Shown here piece by piece: positions 1 to 5,054 of a stretch of 5,205 nt of DNA. Under the pieces are notes generated by a model, which saw only the letters and a program-made list of their open reading frames with translations, had not been told where the DNA came from and did not search any database. Source of the DNA: Bacteroidota bacterium (GTDB lineage Bacteria; Bacteroidota; Ignavibacteria; Ignavibacteriales; Melioribacteraceae); assembly GCA_021814855.1 (NCBI GenBank), contig JAKAHQ010000161.1, positions 1 through 5,205 of the forward strand. The letters are read 5' to 3'. Numbering within the stretch: the stretch's first letter is position 1; each line of letters opens with the position of its first letter. A program made the translations under genes and the position numbers.

Positions 1-245
1 ATGTCGACATTTTGCCTTCCAATATAAGCTCATATATGGCCGGGACAAGTCTTCCCGGCAACGGCGTATTTTTCGGCGATGAGTCCCCGATTATCCCGTT
101 TGAAAAATTGAAAGAGGAGGCGATTCGTCACGCGCTTAAAAGCACGGAAGGAAATATTGTTGAAGCCGCCCGCAAACTTAAAATTGGAAGAGCTACTCTT
201 TACAGGTTGATGGAACGTTATAAGATAGAATCGCCCAAGGAATAA
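1..245 (+). CDS. Sigma-54-dependent transcriptional activator, C-terminal fragment (5' truncated)
   Basis: This is the tail of an NtrC-family activator; the gene begins before the window. The frame is open from base 3 (V-D-I-L-P-S-N-I), and the ILPSNI stretch fits the '(D)LP.NI' segment that ends the sigma-54 interaction AAA+ module in this family. After a variable linker comes a Fis-type helix-turn-helix at about visible residues 50-75 (GNIVEAARKLKIGRATLYRL), followed by a short tail and TAA at 243-245. Family members bind enhancer-like sites upstream of sigma-54 promoters and use ATP to open the complex. The N-terminal regulatory domain, often a receiver, is outside the window, so the input signal is unknown. 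A TTG at 12 in the same frame could be mistaken for a start, but the homology continues upstream of it. The STAS gene follows after 38 nt with no terminator visible, so co-transcription is likely. Confidence 0.88.
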   Translation, partial: VDILPSNISSYMAGTSLPGNGVFFGDESPIIPFEKLKEEAIRHALKSTEGNIVEAARKLKIGRATLYRLMERYKIESPKE

Positions 246-272
246 CTAATTGCATTTTTTAGGCAGATTAAA

Positions 273-279
273 AAGGTGG
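273..279 (+). promoter_or_regulatory. Ribosome binding site of the STAS gene
   Basis: AAGGTGG lies 4 nt before the ATG at 284 and differs by one base from the Shine-Dalgarno consensus AAGGAGG. It supports this ATG as the start. Confidence 0.6.
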
Positions 280-283
280 AAGG

Positions 284-625
284 ATGGAAATTGTTGAAGA
301 AATTATCGATGATATAGTTGTTGAAATTATAAACCTCGATAGGGCCACTTTGCGCGAAGCAGAGGAGCTGAAAGAAAATATTAACGAGCGAATCTCGAAC
401 GGATATAAAAAAGTAATTATCGATCTCTCTTCCGTCGAGTTTTTGGATTCGACTTTTTTGGGTGTCATTGTTAACACTCTTAAAAAAGTTGCAAAGATGG
501 GCGGCGATCTGAAACTGGTCGGGTTTAAACCGGTTGTCCGTTCGATGTTCGAACTGACCCGCCTGTTCAGGGTTTTCGAGTCATACGGCGAATTGCAAGA
601 CGCAATTAGAAGTTTTCATAATTAA
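284..625 (+). CDS. STAS-domain anti-sigma-factor antagonist (SpoIIAA/RsbV-like)
   Basis: A 113-aa, single-domain cytoplasmic protein, about the usual length for SpoIIAA/RsbV. It has the STAS pattern: an N-terminal beta hairpin (VVEIINLDRAT), a helix (about residues 22-38), the beta strand KKVIIDLSSVEFLD, then the loop D55-S56-T57 leading into the helix FLGVIVNTLKKV, and a later strand GGDLKLVGF. In the family the serine of the 'DS(S/T)xLG' loop is phosphorylated by an anti-sigma kinase (RsbW/SpoIIAB type) and dephosphorylated by a PP2C phosphatase. The unphosphorylated form binds the kinase and frees its target. S56 is the expected site, with T57 an alternative. The receiver-PP2C gene 67 nt downstream is the obvious candidate phosphatase. 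The partner kinase is not in this window, and the output (a sigma factor or another target) cannot be told from sequence. Confidence 0.9.
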   Translation: MEIVEEIIDDIVVEIINLDRATLREAEELKENINERISNGYKKVIIDLSSVEFLDSTFLGVIVNTLKKVAKMGGDLKLVGFKPVVRSMFELTRLFRVFESYGELQDAIRSFHN

Positions 626-640
626 TTTGCATTTACAAAT

Positions 641-650
641 TGATCGATCA
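641..650 (+). repeat. Perfect 10-bp palindrome in the STAS/PP2C gap
   Basis: TGATCGATCA at 641-650 is a perfect palindrome in the 67-nt gap between the STAS gene and the receiver-phosphatase gene. Immediately before it, AATTTG (624-629) and CAAATT (636-641) form a 6-bp inverted repeat with a 6-nt spacer. It could be an operator or chance in AT-rich DNA; no convincing promoter or terminator accompanies it. Confidence 0.25.
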
Positions 651-692
651 TAATCACAACTTTATTGGCAAATATTTATCACCGGAAATAAA

Positions 693-1835
693 TTGACGGA
701 AAAAAGCGGCAAAACAACCGGCACAATTCTTCTCGTCGAAGATGAATTTAACATTGCAAAACTCTTCAGCTTTAATCTTACCAAAGCGGGATTCAAATGC
801 GAGGTTGCAAAAAACGGAAGAGAAGGATTGGAAATGACCGAAAAACTTCGCCCGGACCTTATAATCAGCGATGTAATGATGCCGGAAGTTGACGGTTTTG
901 AATTTCGAAAACGTCTTTTGGAAAATCCGGAACTGAAACAGATTCCTTTTGTATTTCTTACGGCAAAAGGTGAAGAAGATGATATTTTACAGGGATATGA
1001 TCTTGAGATTGAAGATTATATAATCAAGACTTCCAGCCCCAAAGTAGTAATTGCCAAGGTGACGGCAATTCTTAAAAGTCTTGAGAAAGAAAGAGTAAAA
1101 GTTGTTGATGAAGTACAGAAAGCAGCGGATAGTATGGGGGCTAAAGTTGTTCCCGATGAGTTTCCGAAACTTGACGGCTTTTTAATTAGGCATTGGCACC
1201 TTCCGTTTAAAAATGTTCCGGGCGGAGATTTTATAGATTACTTCAAAATGGACGAAGATCATCTTGCAATTATTTTAGGCGATGTTATGGGCAAACGCTG
1301 GGGCGCGTGGTATTTTGCGGTTGCCTACGCCGGTTATGTTAGAAGCGCGGCCAGGTTTGTCATTGAATCTTCACACGAATACCTGCCGAGCCATATTCTT
1401 CAGAAAGTAAACGAATCTGTTTATATGGACGAGCGCATTTCGGAAGTATTCATTACTCTTTCCGTAATTATTCTTGATAAAAAAAATATGGTTGCCAAAT
1501 ATGCCGGCGCCGGCGATTTGCCTATAATCTATAAATCGAATGAAGTCCTGAGAATAGAATCGAAAGGCGTGCTTCTTGGGTTTAGTAAATCCGGCGAGTA
1601 TGAAGATATTGAGATGAAATTAAATTCCGGCGACGAGTTGTTTTTAGCCACCGACGGCATTACCGAGGCGCGTAATAAAGCCGGGGAATTTTACCGTGCA
1701 GAAAAATTTGAAAAATTTTTAGGCAACCTGAATCCAGGCGAAGATTCGATTGAGCAAATCAAAAAGGAAATTTTTGCTTTTACGGAAAACGAACTTGAAG
1801 ACGACGTGAGCGTGATTGCCGTCAAAGTGCTTTGA
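693..1835 (+). CDS. Response regulator with PP2C/SpoIIE-type serine phosphatase output (RsbU-like)
   Basis: A 380-aa cytoplasmic signalling protein. Residues about 11-127 form a receiver domain: acidic pocket E16/D17, phospho-acceptor D60 in SDVMMP, T90 in FLTAK, and the conserved lysine K112 in EDYIIKTSS. A short helical linker (about 128-150) joins it to a PP2C-family phosphatase: PGGDF with D179, GDVMGK with D197, ATDGITEA with D321, and EDDVSVIAV near the C-terminus with D371. These acidic residues bind the two metal ions in this family. The likely job is phosphorylation-controlled dephosphorylation of a STAS protein, most simply the one encoded 67 nt upstream. The start is TTG at 693: the frame is open only back to a TAA at 651, contains no ATG before codon 48, and starting there would destroy the receiver. 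A weak GGAAAT precedes the TTG. An oddity is threonine instead of the usual proline after K112. Convergent with the gene ending at 1857. Confidence 0.92.
   Translation: MTEKSGKTTGTILLVEDEFNIAKLFSFNLTKAGFKCEVAKNGREGLEMTEKLRPDLIISDVMMPEVDGFEFRKRLLENPELKQIPFVFLTAKGEEDDILQGYDLEIEDYIIKTSSPKVVIAKVTAILKSLEKERVKVVDEVQKAADSMGAKVVPDEFPKLDGFLIRHWHLPFKNVPGGDFIDYFKMDEDHLAIILGDVMGKRWGAWYFAVAYAGYVRSAARFVIESSHEYLPSHILQKVNESVYMDERISEVFITLSVIILDKKNMVAKYAGAGDLPIIYKSNEVLRIESKGVLLGFSKSGEYEDIEMKLNSGDELFLATDGITEARNKAGEFYRAEKFEKFLGNLNPGEDSIEQIKKEIFAFTENELEDDVSVIAVKVL
1822..1835 (+). repeat. Short dyad over the stop codon of the phosphatase gene
   Basis: TCAAAG-TG-CTTTGA is a 6-bp inverted repeat covering the last codons and the TGA. 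It could form a 5-bp A/T-rich stem with a 4-nt loop, but no U-tract follows, so it is at best a weak transcription end. The two convergent genes are separated by only 21 bp (1836-1856) and no good terminator is seen for either one. Confidence 0.25.
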
Positions 1836-1856
1836 GATAATTTCTTGTTATAAATA

Positions 1857-2825
1857 TTACGAAAGTATTCTTTGAGAAAGCGATTCAAAGGTTTTGTCGT
1901 CAATAAATACCTGCCGGAAAATATCAATAATAATCTCTGCGGAAATTTTTTCGAAATCTTCCTTCCTCGGCACAATTAGCAATCCGCCTAAATCAACAAC
2001 TGCCGGGCTGATTAGCAAACGGCCGTCGCCCTCGGCAAAATATTGATCCGGCCTGTGCTTGCCTCTCGGAAATATTATTACCTGCCATCTTCCGTTAATG
2101 AAAGACGAAATCATATTCAGCATCGGCTCTTCGGATGAGCGTGTAATATCTTTAAGAGCGTCGTAAACCCTTTTTATTTCGGCAACCAGGGGTTCAAGGT
2201 AAGCAGAACTAAGAAACACAAATTTGCGCATTGAGTCATCGATGAGGCGGCATTCGGTTTCATTCAACCTAAAAAATTTTTTTGTATATCTGTTGGCAAT
2301 TTCCGGCAAGTTGTTTTCGATAGGCATCGCCTTAAACGGTGCTGCCTGGAAATGCAGATGGTCCGGCGCCGAAGCGCCGCATTTAGGACCGTTGTAAAGA
2401 ATTGTAAAGCTTTCTTCTGCCTCGCGGGCAAGTTTTAGAAAATCCGAAAAATGCCGCTGTATGGATTGTAGCTCGTGTACGTCTTTTGTAATTGTGTAAT
2501 GCCTGTTGAATATTGGATAAGGGTTACAAAGAATATTAAATGAAGAGTTGAACCGGAGTATCTTTTGTTCTGCCGGAAGATTTCTTTCGCAGAGAAAGCA
2601 AGGCCGGGCTTCTATAGCCTGCTTTGAGACCTCTGCCGAAGACGAAACTATTCTTGCCGGATTGTACTGAACCGTAATATCGCAGCCGTCAAAGCGGAAA
2701 ATTTTAGTCTTAACTTTTTCGAGGTTTATATAATTATCTCTTAAAAGCGGCCATGTTAATTTTTGTTCTTCGAGCAGCTTAACCATTTCTTGAGCGAGCG
2801 ATATTGAATTCGTTGCGGCTTTCAT
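1857..2825 (-). CDS. HIT/GalT-superfamily nucleotidyltransferase or phosphorylase-like protein (DUF4922-like)
   Basis: A 322-aa soluble protein with no signal peptide or membrane segment. The centre carries the signature of the branched HIT superfamily (GalT, Ap4A phosphorylase, GDP-L-galactose phosphorylase). There is a CxxC pair at C76/C79 (RPCFLCERN), then [10 protein letters not shown] with H109, and DHLHFQA with H156, H158 and Q160. By analogy with GalT's HPHxQ, H158 would be the nucleotide-accepting histidine, and C76, C79, H109 and H156 could form a zinc site. Later conserved-looking segments are [14 protein letters not shown] (about 246-258) and [14 protein letters not shown]. The general look matches the Bacteroidota family I recall as DUF4922. 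The expected chemistry is transfer of an NMP group between phosphate and a sugar phosphate or nucleotide, but the substrate cannot be read from sequence. The ATG overlaps the TGA of the upstream glycosyltransferase (ATGA, 2822-2825), with no strong Shine-Dalgarno, so translation is probably coupled. Confidence 0.8.
   Translation of the reverse strand: MKAATNSISLAQEMVKLLEEQKLTWPLLRDNYINLEKVKTKIFRFDGCDITVQYNPARIVSSSAEVSKQAIEARPCFLCERNLPAEQKILRFNSSFNILCNPYPIFNRHYTITKDVHELQSIQRHFSDFLKLAREAEESFTILYNGPKCGASAPDHLHFQAAPFKAMPIENNLPEIANRYTKKFFRLNETECRLIDDSMRKFVFLSSAYLEPLVAEIKRVYDALKDITRSSEEPMLNMISSFINGRWQVIIFPRGKHRPDQYFAEGDGRLLISPAVVDLGGLLIVPRKEDFEKISAEIIIDIFRQVFIDDKTFESLSQRILS
2822..2825 (-). other. 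ATGA overlap coupling the glycosyltransferase and the GalT-like gene
   Basis: On the minus strand the TGA stop of the glycosyltransferase and the ATG of the downstream gene share the 4 bases ATGA. No good Shine-Dalgarno is seen before that ATG, so re-initiation by ribosomes finishing the upstream gene is the likely means of translation. It implies roughly matched production of the two proteins. Confidence 0.8.
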
Positions 2826-4288
2826 TTTTTGTCAAGCGCGTTCCCGGTTTGTCTCGCAAATATCTCGAACGTACGAAGTCTGTCTTTATAAGAATTGTTT
2901 AGGTTAAGTCTGTGAATGTTAAGCGCTGCATCAGTATTGCCTTCCCATCGCCTGCAGAAGTAGATTGACTCGTAAATTCTTCCAATCTTATACTCCCTGG
3001 AAATAGTAAGACCTAAAAAATAATCTTCGCCGTAACTTACGTTCGGAATATTTATTTCTCTTAGAAGCGGAGTATAAAAAGCGCGTGGCGCTCCCAGACC
3101 GTTAATGCGGAGGGCGTTATTCGGTCCGTTCTCCTCGCTCCATTCTTTATGGTCAATCAATCCAGGCGGAATTTCATTTAAGCCGAAATCCGTTAATGTG
3201 TAAGACCCGATAACCATTGCGCATTTTTCTTTTTTAAACGTGTCTACTATTTTTTGAAGAGTACTCTCATCTTTATATATGTCGTCGCTGTCAAGCTGAA
3301 CGGCAAATCTGCCGCATAATTTGTGGTGGACTCCCTCATTCCAGCAGCCGCCAATTAACAAATCCCGGCTTCCCGGGATAAGATGTACAAAGTTGTTATG
3401 CCTGCTTGTGTAGGCATTTAGAATTTCCGTTGTTCCGTCTGTAGAATGATTATCAATTACAATTACGTTGAACTTAAAATTAGTCTTCTGATTTATCGCC
3501 GACTCTGCGGCATCCTTTATTGTCTTTGCTCGGTTTTTTACAGGGATAATTATAGAGGCCTCATATTCAAAATTTGTATCTCTTTCGAATTCGATTGCCC
3601 GGAACGGAGGGACGACGGAAGCTCCTATTCTTTTCAAATGTTCTGTTGCCGCTTTCTCCATCTCTATTTGCACTTCACGATTTCTTGGATTGACATAATC
3701 GAACTGTTTCTCTCCGGATTTTCGGTTGTTGTTGTCATCTACTGTGTACAAAAATTCTGGAAGGCGTAAAATTCTTCCTGTCTCCGAAATTCTTAGCCGC
3801 AAATAGTATAGTCCGGCATAATTAAAATTTTCGGTGGAAGCGGTTACCGCGTCTATAAAGTCCTTAGTTCTTAAAAGAAGAACGGAGCCAAAGTCGAAAT
3901 CGTCACGTATGCTGCCCGGCTGATAATCGATTGTTGGGTGAGGTTGAAGCAGGCCCTCTTTATTTTCATAATAATCGGAATAAATTACGGATGCGCCGGA
4001 TTGCCTTGCGGCGGATAATAAACGTTCTATTGCAAAATTACCAAAACTTATTCGAGACGGTTTAATTTGCAGCAGAATATAATCTGTCTTTACCCTGCCG
4101 GATAGTTCTTTTATCGAGGAAGAGCAGTTGATGTTATTCAGCAAGAGATGGTTTATTCCTTCAAGTCCGCGGGCTGAGTTGGAGAATGTAACAATATCCT
4201 CTATCGGCCCTCGACTTTTCAAAAATTCAACGGTTTCTAAGGTTGACGGGCTATTCGAAAATGGAATAAAGGCGGTTATCTGTTTCAT
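2822..4288 (-). CDS. Glycosyltransferase, two tandem GT-A-like (family 2) regions
   Basis: A 488-aa protein. The C-terminal half (about 243-450) is a clear family-2 GT-A domain: [17 protein letters not shown], then [12 protein letters not shown] for nucleotide binding, QLDSDD (D333/D335) as the DxD metal site, and GEDYFLGL (E421/D422) as a likely catalytic acid/base region, followed by [10 protein letters not shown]. The N-terminal half (about 1-230) resembles a second, diverged GT-A fold: it opens with [10 protein letters not shown], has VIYSDYYE (103-108) and [17 protein letters not shown] (128-144), but lacks a plain DxD. It may be inactive or specify the acceptor. No signal peptide or membrane helix is visible, so the protein is probably cytoplasmic. 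It should transfer sugar from a nucleotide donor to an unknown acceptor. It is the first gene of an operon with the GalT-like gene. Start ATG at 4288 has only a weak GGAT upstream on its strand. Confidence 0.85.
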   Translation of the reverse strand: MKQITAFIPFSNSPSTLETVEFLKSRGPIEDIVTFSNSARGLEGINHLLLNNINCSSSIKELSGRVKTDYILLQIKPSRISFGNFAIERLLSAARQSGASVIYSDYYENKEGLLQPHPTIDYQPGSIRDDFDFGSVLLLRTKDFIDAVTASTENFNYAGLYYLRLRISETGRILRLPEFLYTVDDNNNRKSGEKQFDYVNPRNREVQIEMEKAATEHLKRIGASVVPPFRAIEFERDTNFEYEASIIIPVKNRAKTIKDAAESAINQKTNFKFNVIVIDNHSTDGTTEILNAYTSRHNNFVHLIPGSRDLLIGGCWNEGVHHKLCGRFAVQLDSDDIYKDESTLQKIVDTFKKEKCAMVIGSYTLTDFGLNEIPPGLIDHKEWSEENGPNNALRINGLGAPRAFYTPLLREINIPNVSYGEDYFLGLTISREYKIGRIYESIYFCRRWEGNTDAALNIHRLNLNNSYKDRLRTFEIFARQTGNALDKK

Positions 4289-4314
4289 TATCCAGCAAAT
4301 ATTTGATAAGCCAA

Positions 4315-4320
4315 ATTATA
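4315..4320 (-). promoter_or_regulatory. Candidate -10 box for the glycosyltransferase operon
   Basis: A perfect TATAAT on the minus strand lies about 26 nt before the ATG at 4288, which would give a leader of about 20 nt. The bases at the -35 spacing (ATTTCA at a 16-bp spacer) match TTGACA poorly. The bases TTTG directly adjoin TATAAT, giving TA-N3-TTTG, one base off the Bacteroidota TAnnTTTG element. Placement upstream of a gene start in a divergent intergenic region supports it; the composition is AT-rich, so chance occurrence is possible. Confidence 0.4.
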
Positions 4321-4450
4321 AAAATCCTCTAATACATGAAATTGGTTTAACACCACGTTATCCGGTCGCCTCATGCTCATCGATACTCCGAACGAGACGG
4401 TAACGTTCAAATTTTAATTATGATGAAGCTTCAAAATGTCCCGGGTGTGC

Positions 4451-4464
4451 CGGCATTTTTGCCG
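4451..4464 (+). repeat. GC-rich hairpin CGGCA-TTTT-TGCCG
   Basis: A perfect 5-bp stem with a TTTT loop, the most GC-rich stem in the divergent intergenic region. It is not followed by a T-tract on either strand, and no gene ends immediately upstream, so calling it a terminator is not justified. Confidence 0.35.
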
Positions 4465-4536
4465 CTTGAGCCTGAGATGTTCAATTAAATTTTGTTAATG
4501 TATCTCAAAAAGTTTTGAAATCGGGCTGTTTTAAGG

Positions 4537-4559
4537 GGACTAATATCTGGAGATAGTCC
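4537..4559 (+). repeat. Inverted repeat GGACTA...TAGTCC
   Basis: Perfect 6-bp arms (4537-4542 and 4554-4559) enclose an 11-nt centre that itself contains TCT-GG-AGA. It sits a few bases upstream of the candidate promoter for the gene at 4626, a position suitable for an activator or repressor site. There is no direct evidence of function. Confidence 0.3.
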
Positions 4560-4565
4560 AAAAGG

Positions 4566-4597
4566 TTGTTTTGTATCTATTAAAATTTCTAAATTTG
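4566..4597 (+). promoter_or_regulatory. Candidate Bacteroidota-type promoter (TTG-N21-TAAATTTG)
   Basis: TAAATTTG at 4590-4597 matches the TAnnTTTG element described for the Bacteroides/Flavobacterium primary sigma factor, and a TTG at 4566-4568 lies 21 nt upstream, within the reported 17-23 nt range. A transcript would start around 4602-4606, leaving about 20 nt of leader before the ATG at 4626. No Shine-Dalgarno is evident there, as is common in that phylum. Confidence 0.45.
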
Positions 4598-4625
4598 CCT
4601 CCGGTAGTTAGATTAAATCTGAATA

Positions 4626-4979
4626 ATGAATAGAAAATTGAAATTCAAAACAATCAAATATGGTGTGTTCTTTCTGGTAATCGGCCTTTTCATGTTTGGA
4701 GGATTGCAAGCAAAGACCTTACATGCCGCCGACCAGTTAGTGAAGAAGGTAAACTTGTGTCATACTCACGAGTTAAACTTTACAGATGAGAAACCCGGCA
4801 TTGTAGCTTCATCGTTCATTAATGAATTTCATAAAGATTTAAAAGAAAATTATGCTTCCATTGCTTCTTCATCGGGATGGAAGTGTTCAGACAACTTCAT
4901 TTTTGCCAGTTACCTCTATTATTCCGGCGAAAATAAAAATCGAACTACTTTCCGGTTCCTTTCCGGGTTAAAAATATAG
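4626..4979 (+). CDS. Small exported protein of unknown function, probably frameshifted near its 3' end
   Basis: Read as it stands this is 117 aa. Residues 1-35 are a Sec signal peptide: basic start MNRKLKFKTIKYG, hydrophobic core VFFLVIGLFMFGG, and possible cleavage after LQA (29) or LHA (34). The mature part has two cysteines, C45 in LCHTHEL and C87 in GWKCSDN, able to form a disulphide in the periplasm or outside; a metal role for C45-H46-T47-H48 is only a guess. I do not recognise a family. The end, RTTFRFLSGLKI then TAG at 4977, looks unnatural. The -1 frame is open from a TAA at 4934 onward and reads SNYFPVPFRVKN-IAPPV..., ending in TAA at 5042-5044 just before the next gene. A lost A in the run 4935-4939 would explain this and give a protein of about 139 aa. 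It is the first gene of a probable two-gene operon. Confidence 0.7.
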   Translation: MNRKLKFKTIKYGVFFLVIGLFMFGGLQAKTLHAADQLVKKVNLCHTHELNFTDEKPGIVASSFINEFHKDLKENYASIASSSGWKCSDNFIFASYLYYSGENKNRTTFRFLSGLKI

Positions 4980-5044
4980 CGCCACCTGTAGCTCCGCCTA
5001 AGTTTTCCGTTTACTCCTATAATCAAGGTATGTTAAACAAATAA
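4940..5044 (+). pseudogene. Out-of-frame continuation of the small exported protein
   Basis: These 34 codons plus TAA lie in the -1 frame relative to the gene starting at 4626. The translation is rich in aromatic residues and proline (YFPVPFRV, APPVAPPKFSVYSY, NQGMLNK). That reads like a natural C-terminal segment, and it has no start codon or ribosome site of its own. Its stop falls 10 nt before the next TTG start, overlapping that gene's Shine-Dalgarno, the usual layout inside an operon. I therefore see it as the original end of the upstream protein, separated by a single-base deletion or a sequencing error in an A-run. It may equally be chance coding-like sequence. Confidence 0.5.
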
Positions 5045-5050
5045 AGAGGT
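5043..5050 (+). promoter_or_regulatory. Shine-Dalgarno site that decides the TTG start at 5055
   Basis: AAAGAGGT is a strong Shine-Dalgarno placed 5 nt before TTG at 5055. No ATG or GTG lies at a better distance, so it selects the TTG. It overlaps the TAA of the restored upstream reading frame, consistent with translational linkage. Confidence 0.65.
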
Positions 5051-5054
5051 AGTA

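Larger units (their letters stand above)
4289..4625. other. Divergent intergenic region with several dyads
   Basis: This 337-bp gap separates the glycosyltransferase operon from the two small exported-protein genes. It holds candidate promoters at both ends and a series of short inverted repeats: TGAAGCTTCA (4424-4433), a CGGCA-TTTT-TGCCG hairpin (4451-4464), TCAAAA-AG-TTTTGA (4505-4518), GGACTA/TAGTCC (4537-4559) and AGATT-A-AATCT (4610-4620). No RNA gene is recognised. An open stretch in the + direction (4340-4417) ending in a TVTFKF-stop reading has no clear start and may be a decayed gene end or chance. Confidence 0.6.

Noticed and set aside
12..14. TTG as a start for a 77-aa Fis-like protein
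   Set aside because: The frame is open to the window edge and the residues before it (VDI) continue the LP.NI family segment, so this is the interior of a longer activator gene.
268..477. Minus-strand open frame opposite the STAS gene
   Set aside because: Low-complexity Ser/Ile translation with no domain, fully antisense to a well-supported gene.
1194..1215. TGGCAC resembling a sigma-54 -24 element
   Set aside because: It lies inside the phosphatase coding region and lacks the GC of the -12 element at the right spacing.
1691..1975. Minus-strand open frame across the convergent gene ends
   Set aside because: Overlaps both well-supported genes in another frame; the translation has no recognisable pattern.
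3446..3769. Plus-strand open frame inside the glycosyltransferase gene
   Set aside because: Antisense to the GT coding sequence; Cys/Tyr-rich translation typical of a shadow frame.
4128..4403. Plus-strand open frame spanning the glycosyltransferase start
   Set aside because: Mostly antisense to the GT N-terminus, with no ribosome site and no domain.
4451..4464. Intrinsic terminator
   Set aside because: The stem is only 5 bp and lacks a T-tract on either strand; no gene ends close by.
4930..4945. Programmed -1 ribosomal frameshift
   Set aside because: The in-frame bases do not make a standard X-XXY-YYZ slippery heptamer and no clear downstream stem-loop was found; a simple one-base loss fits better.
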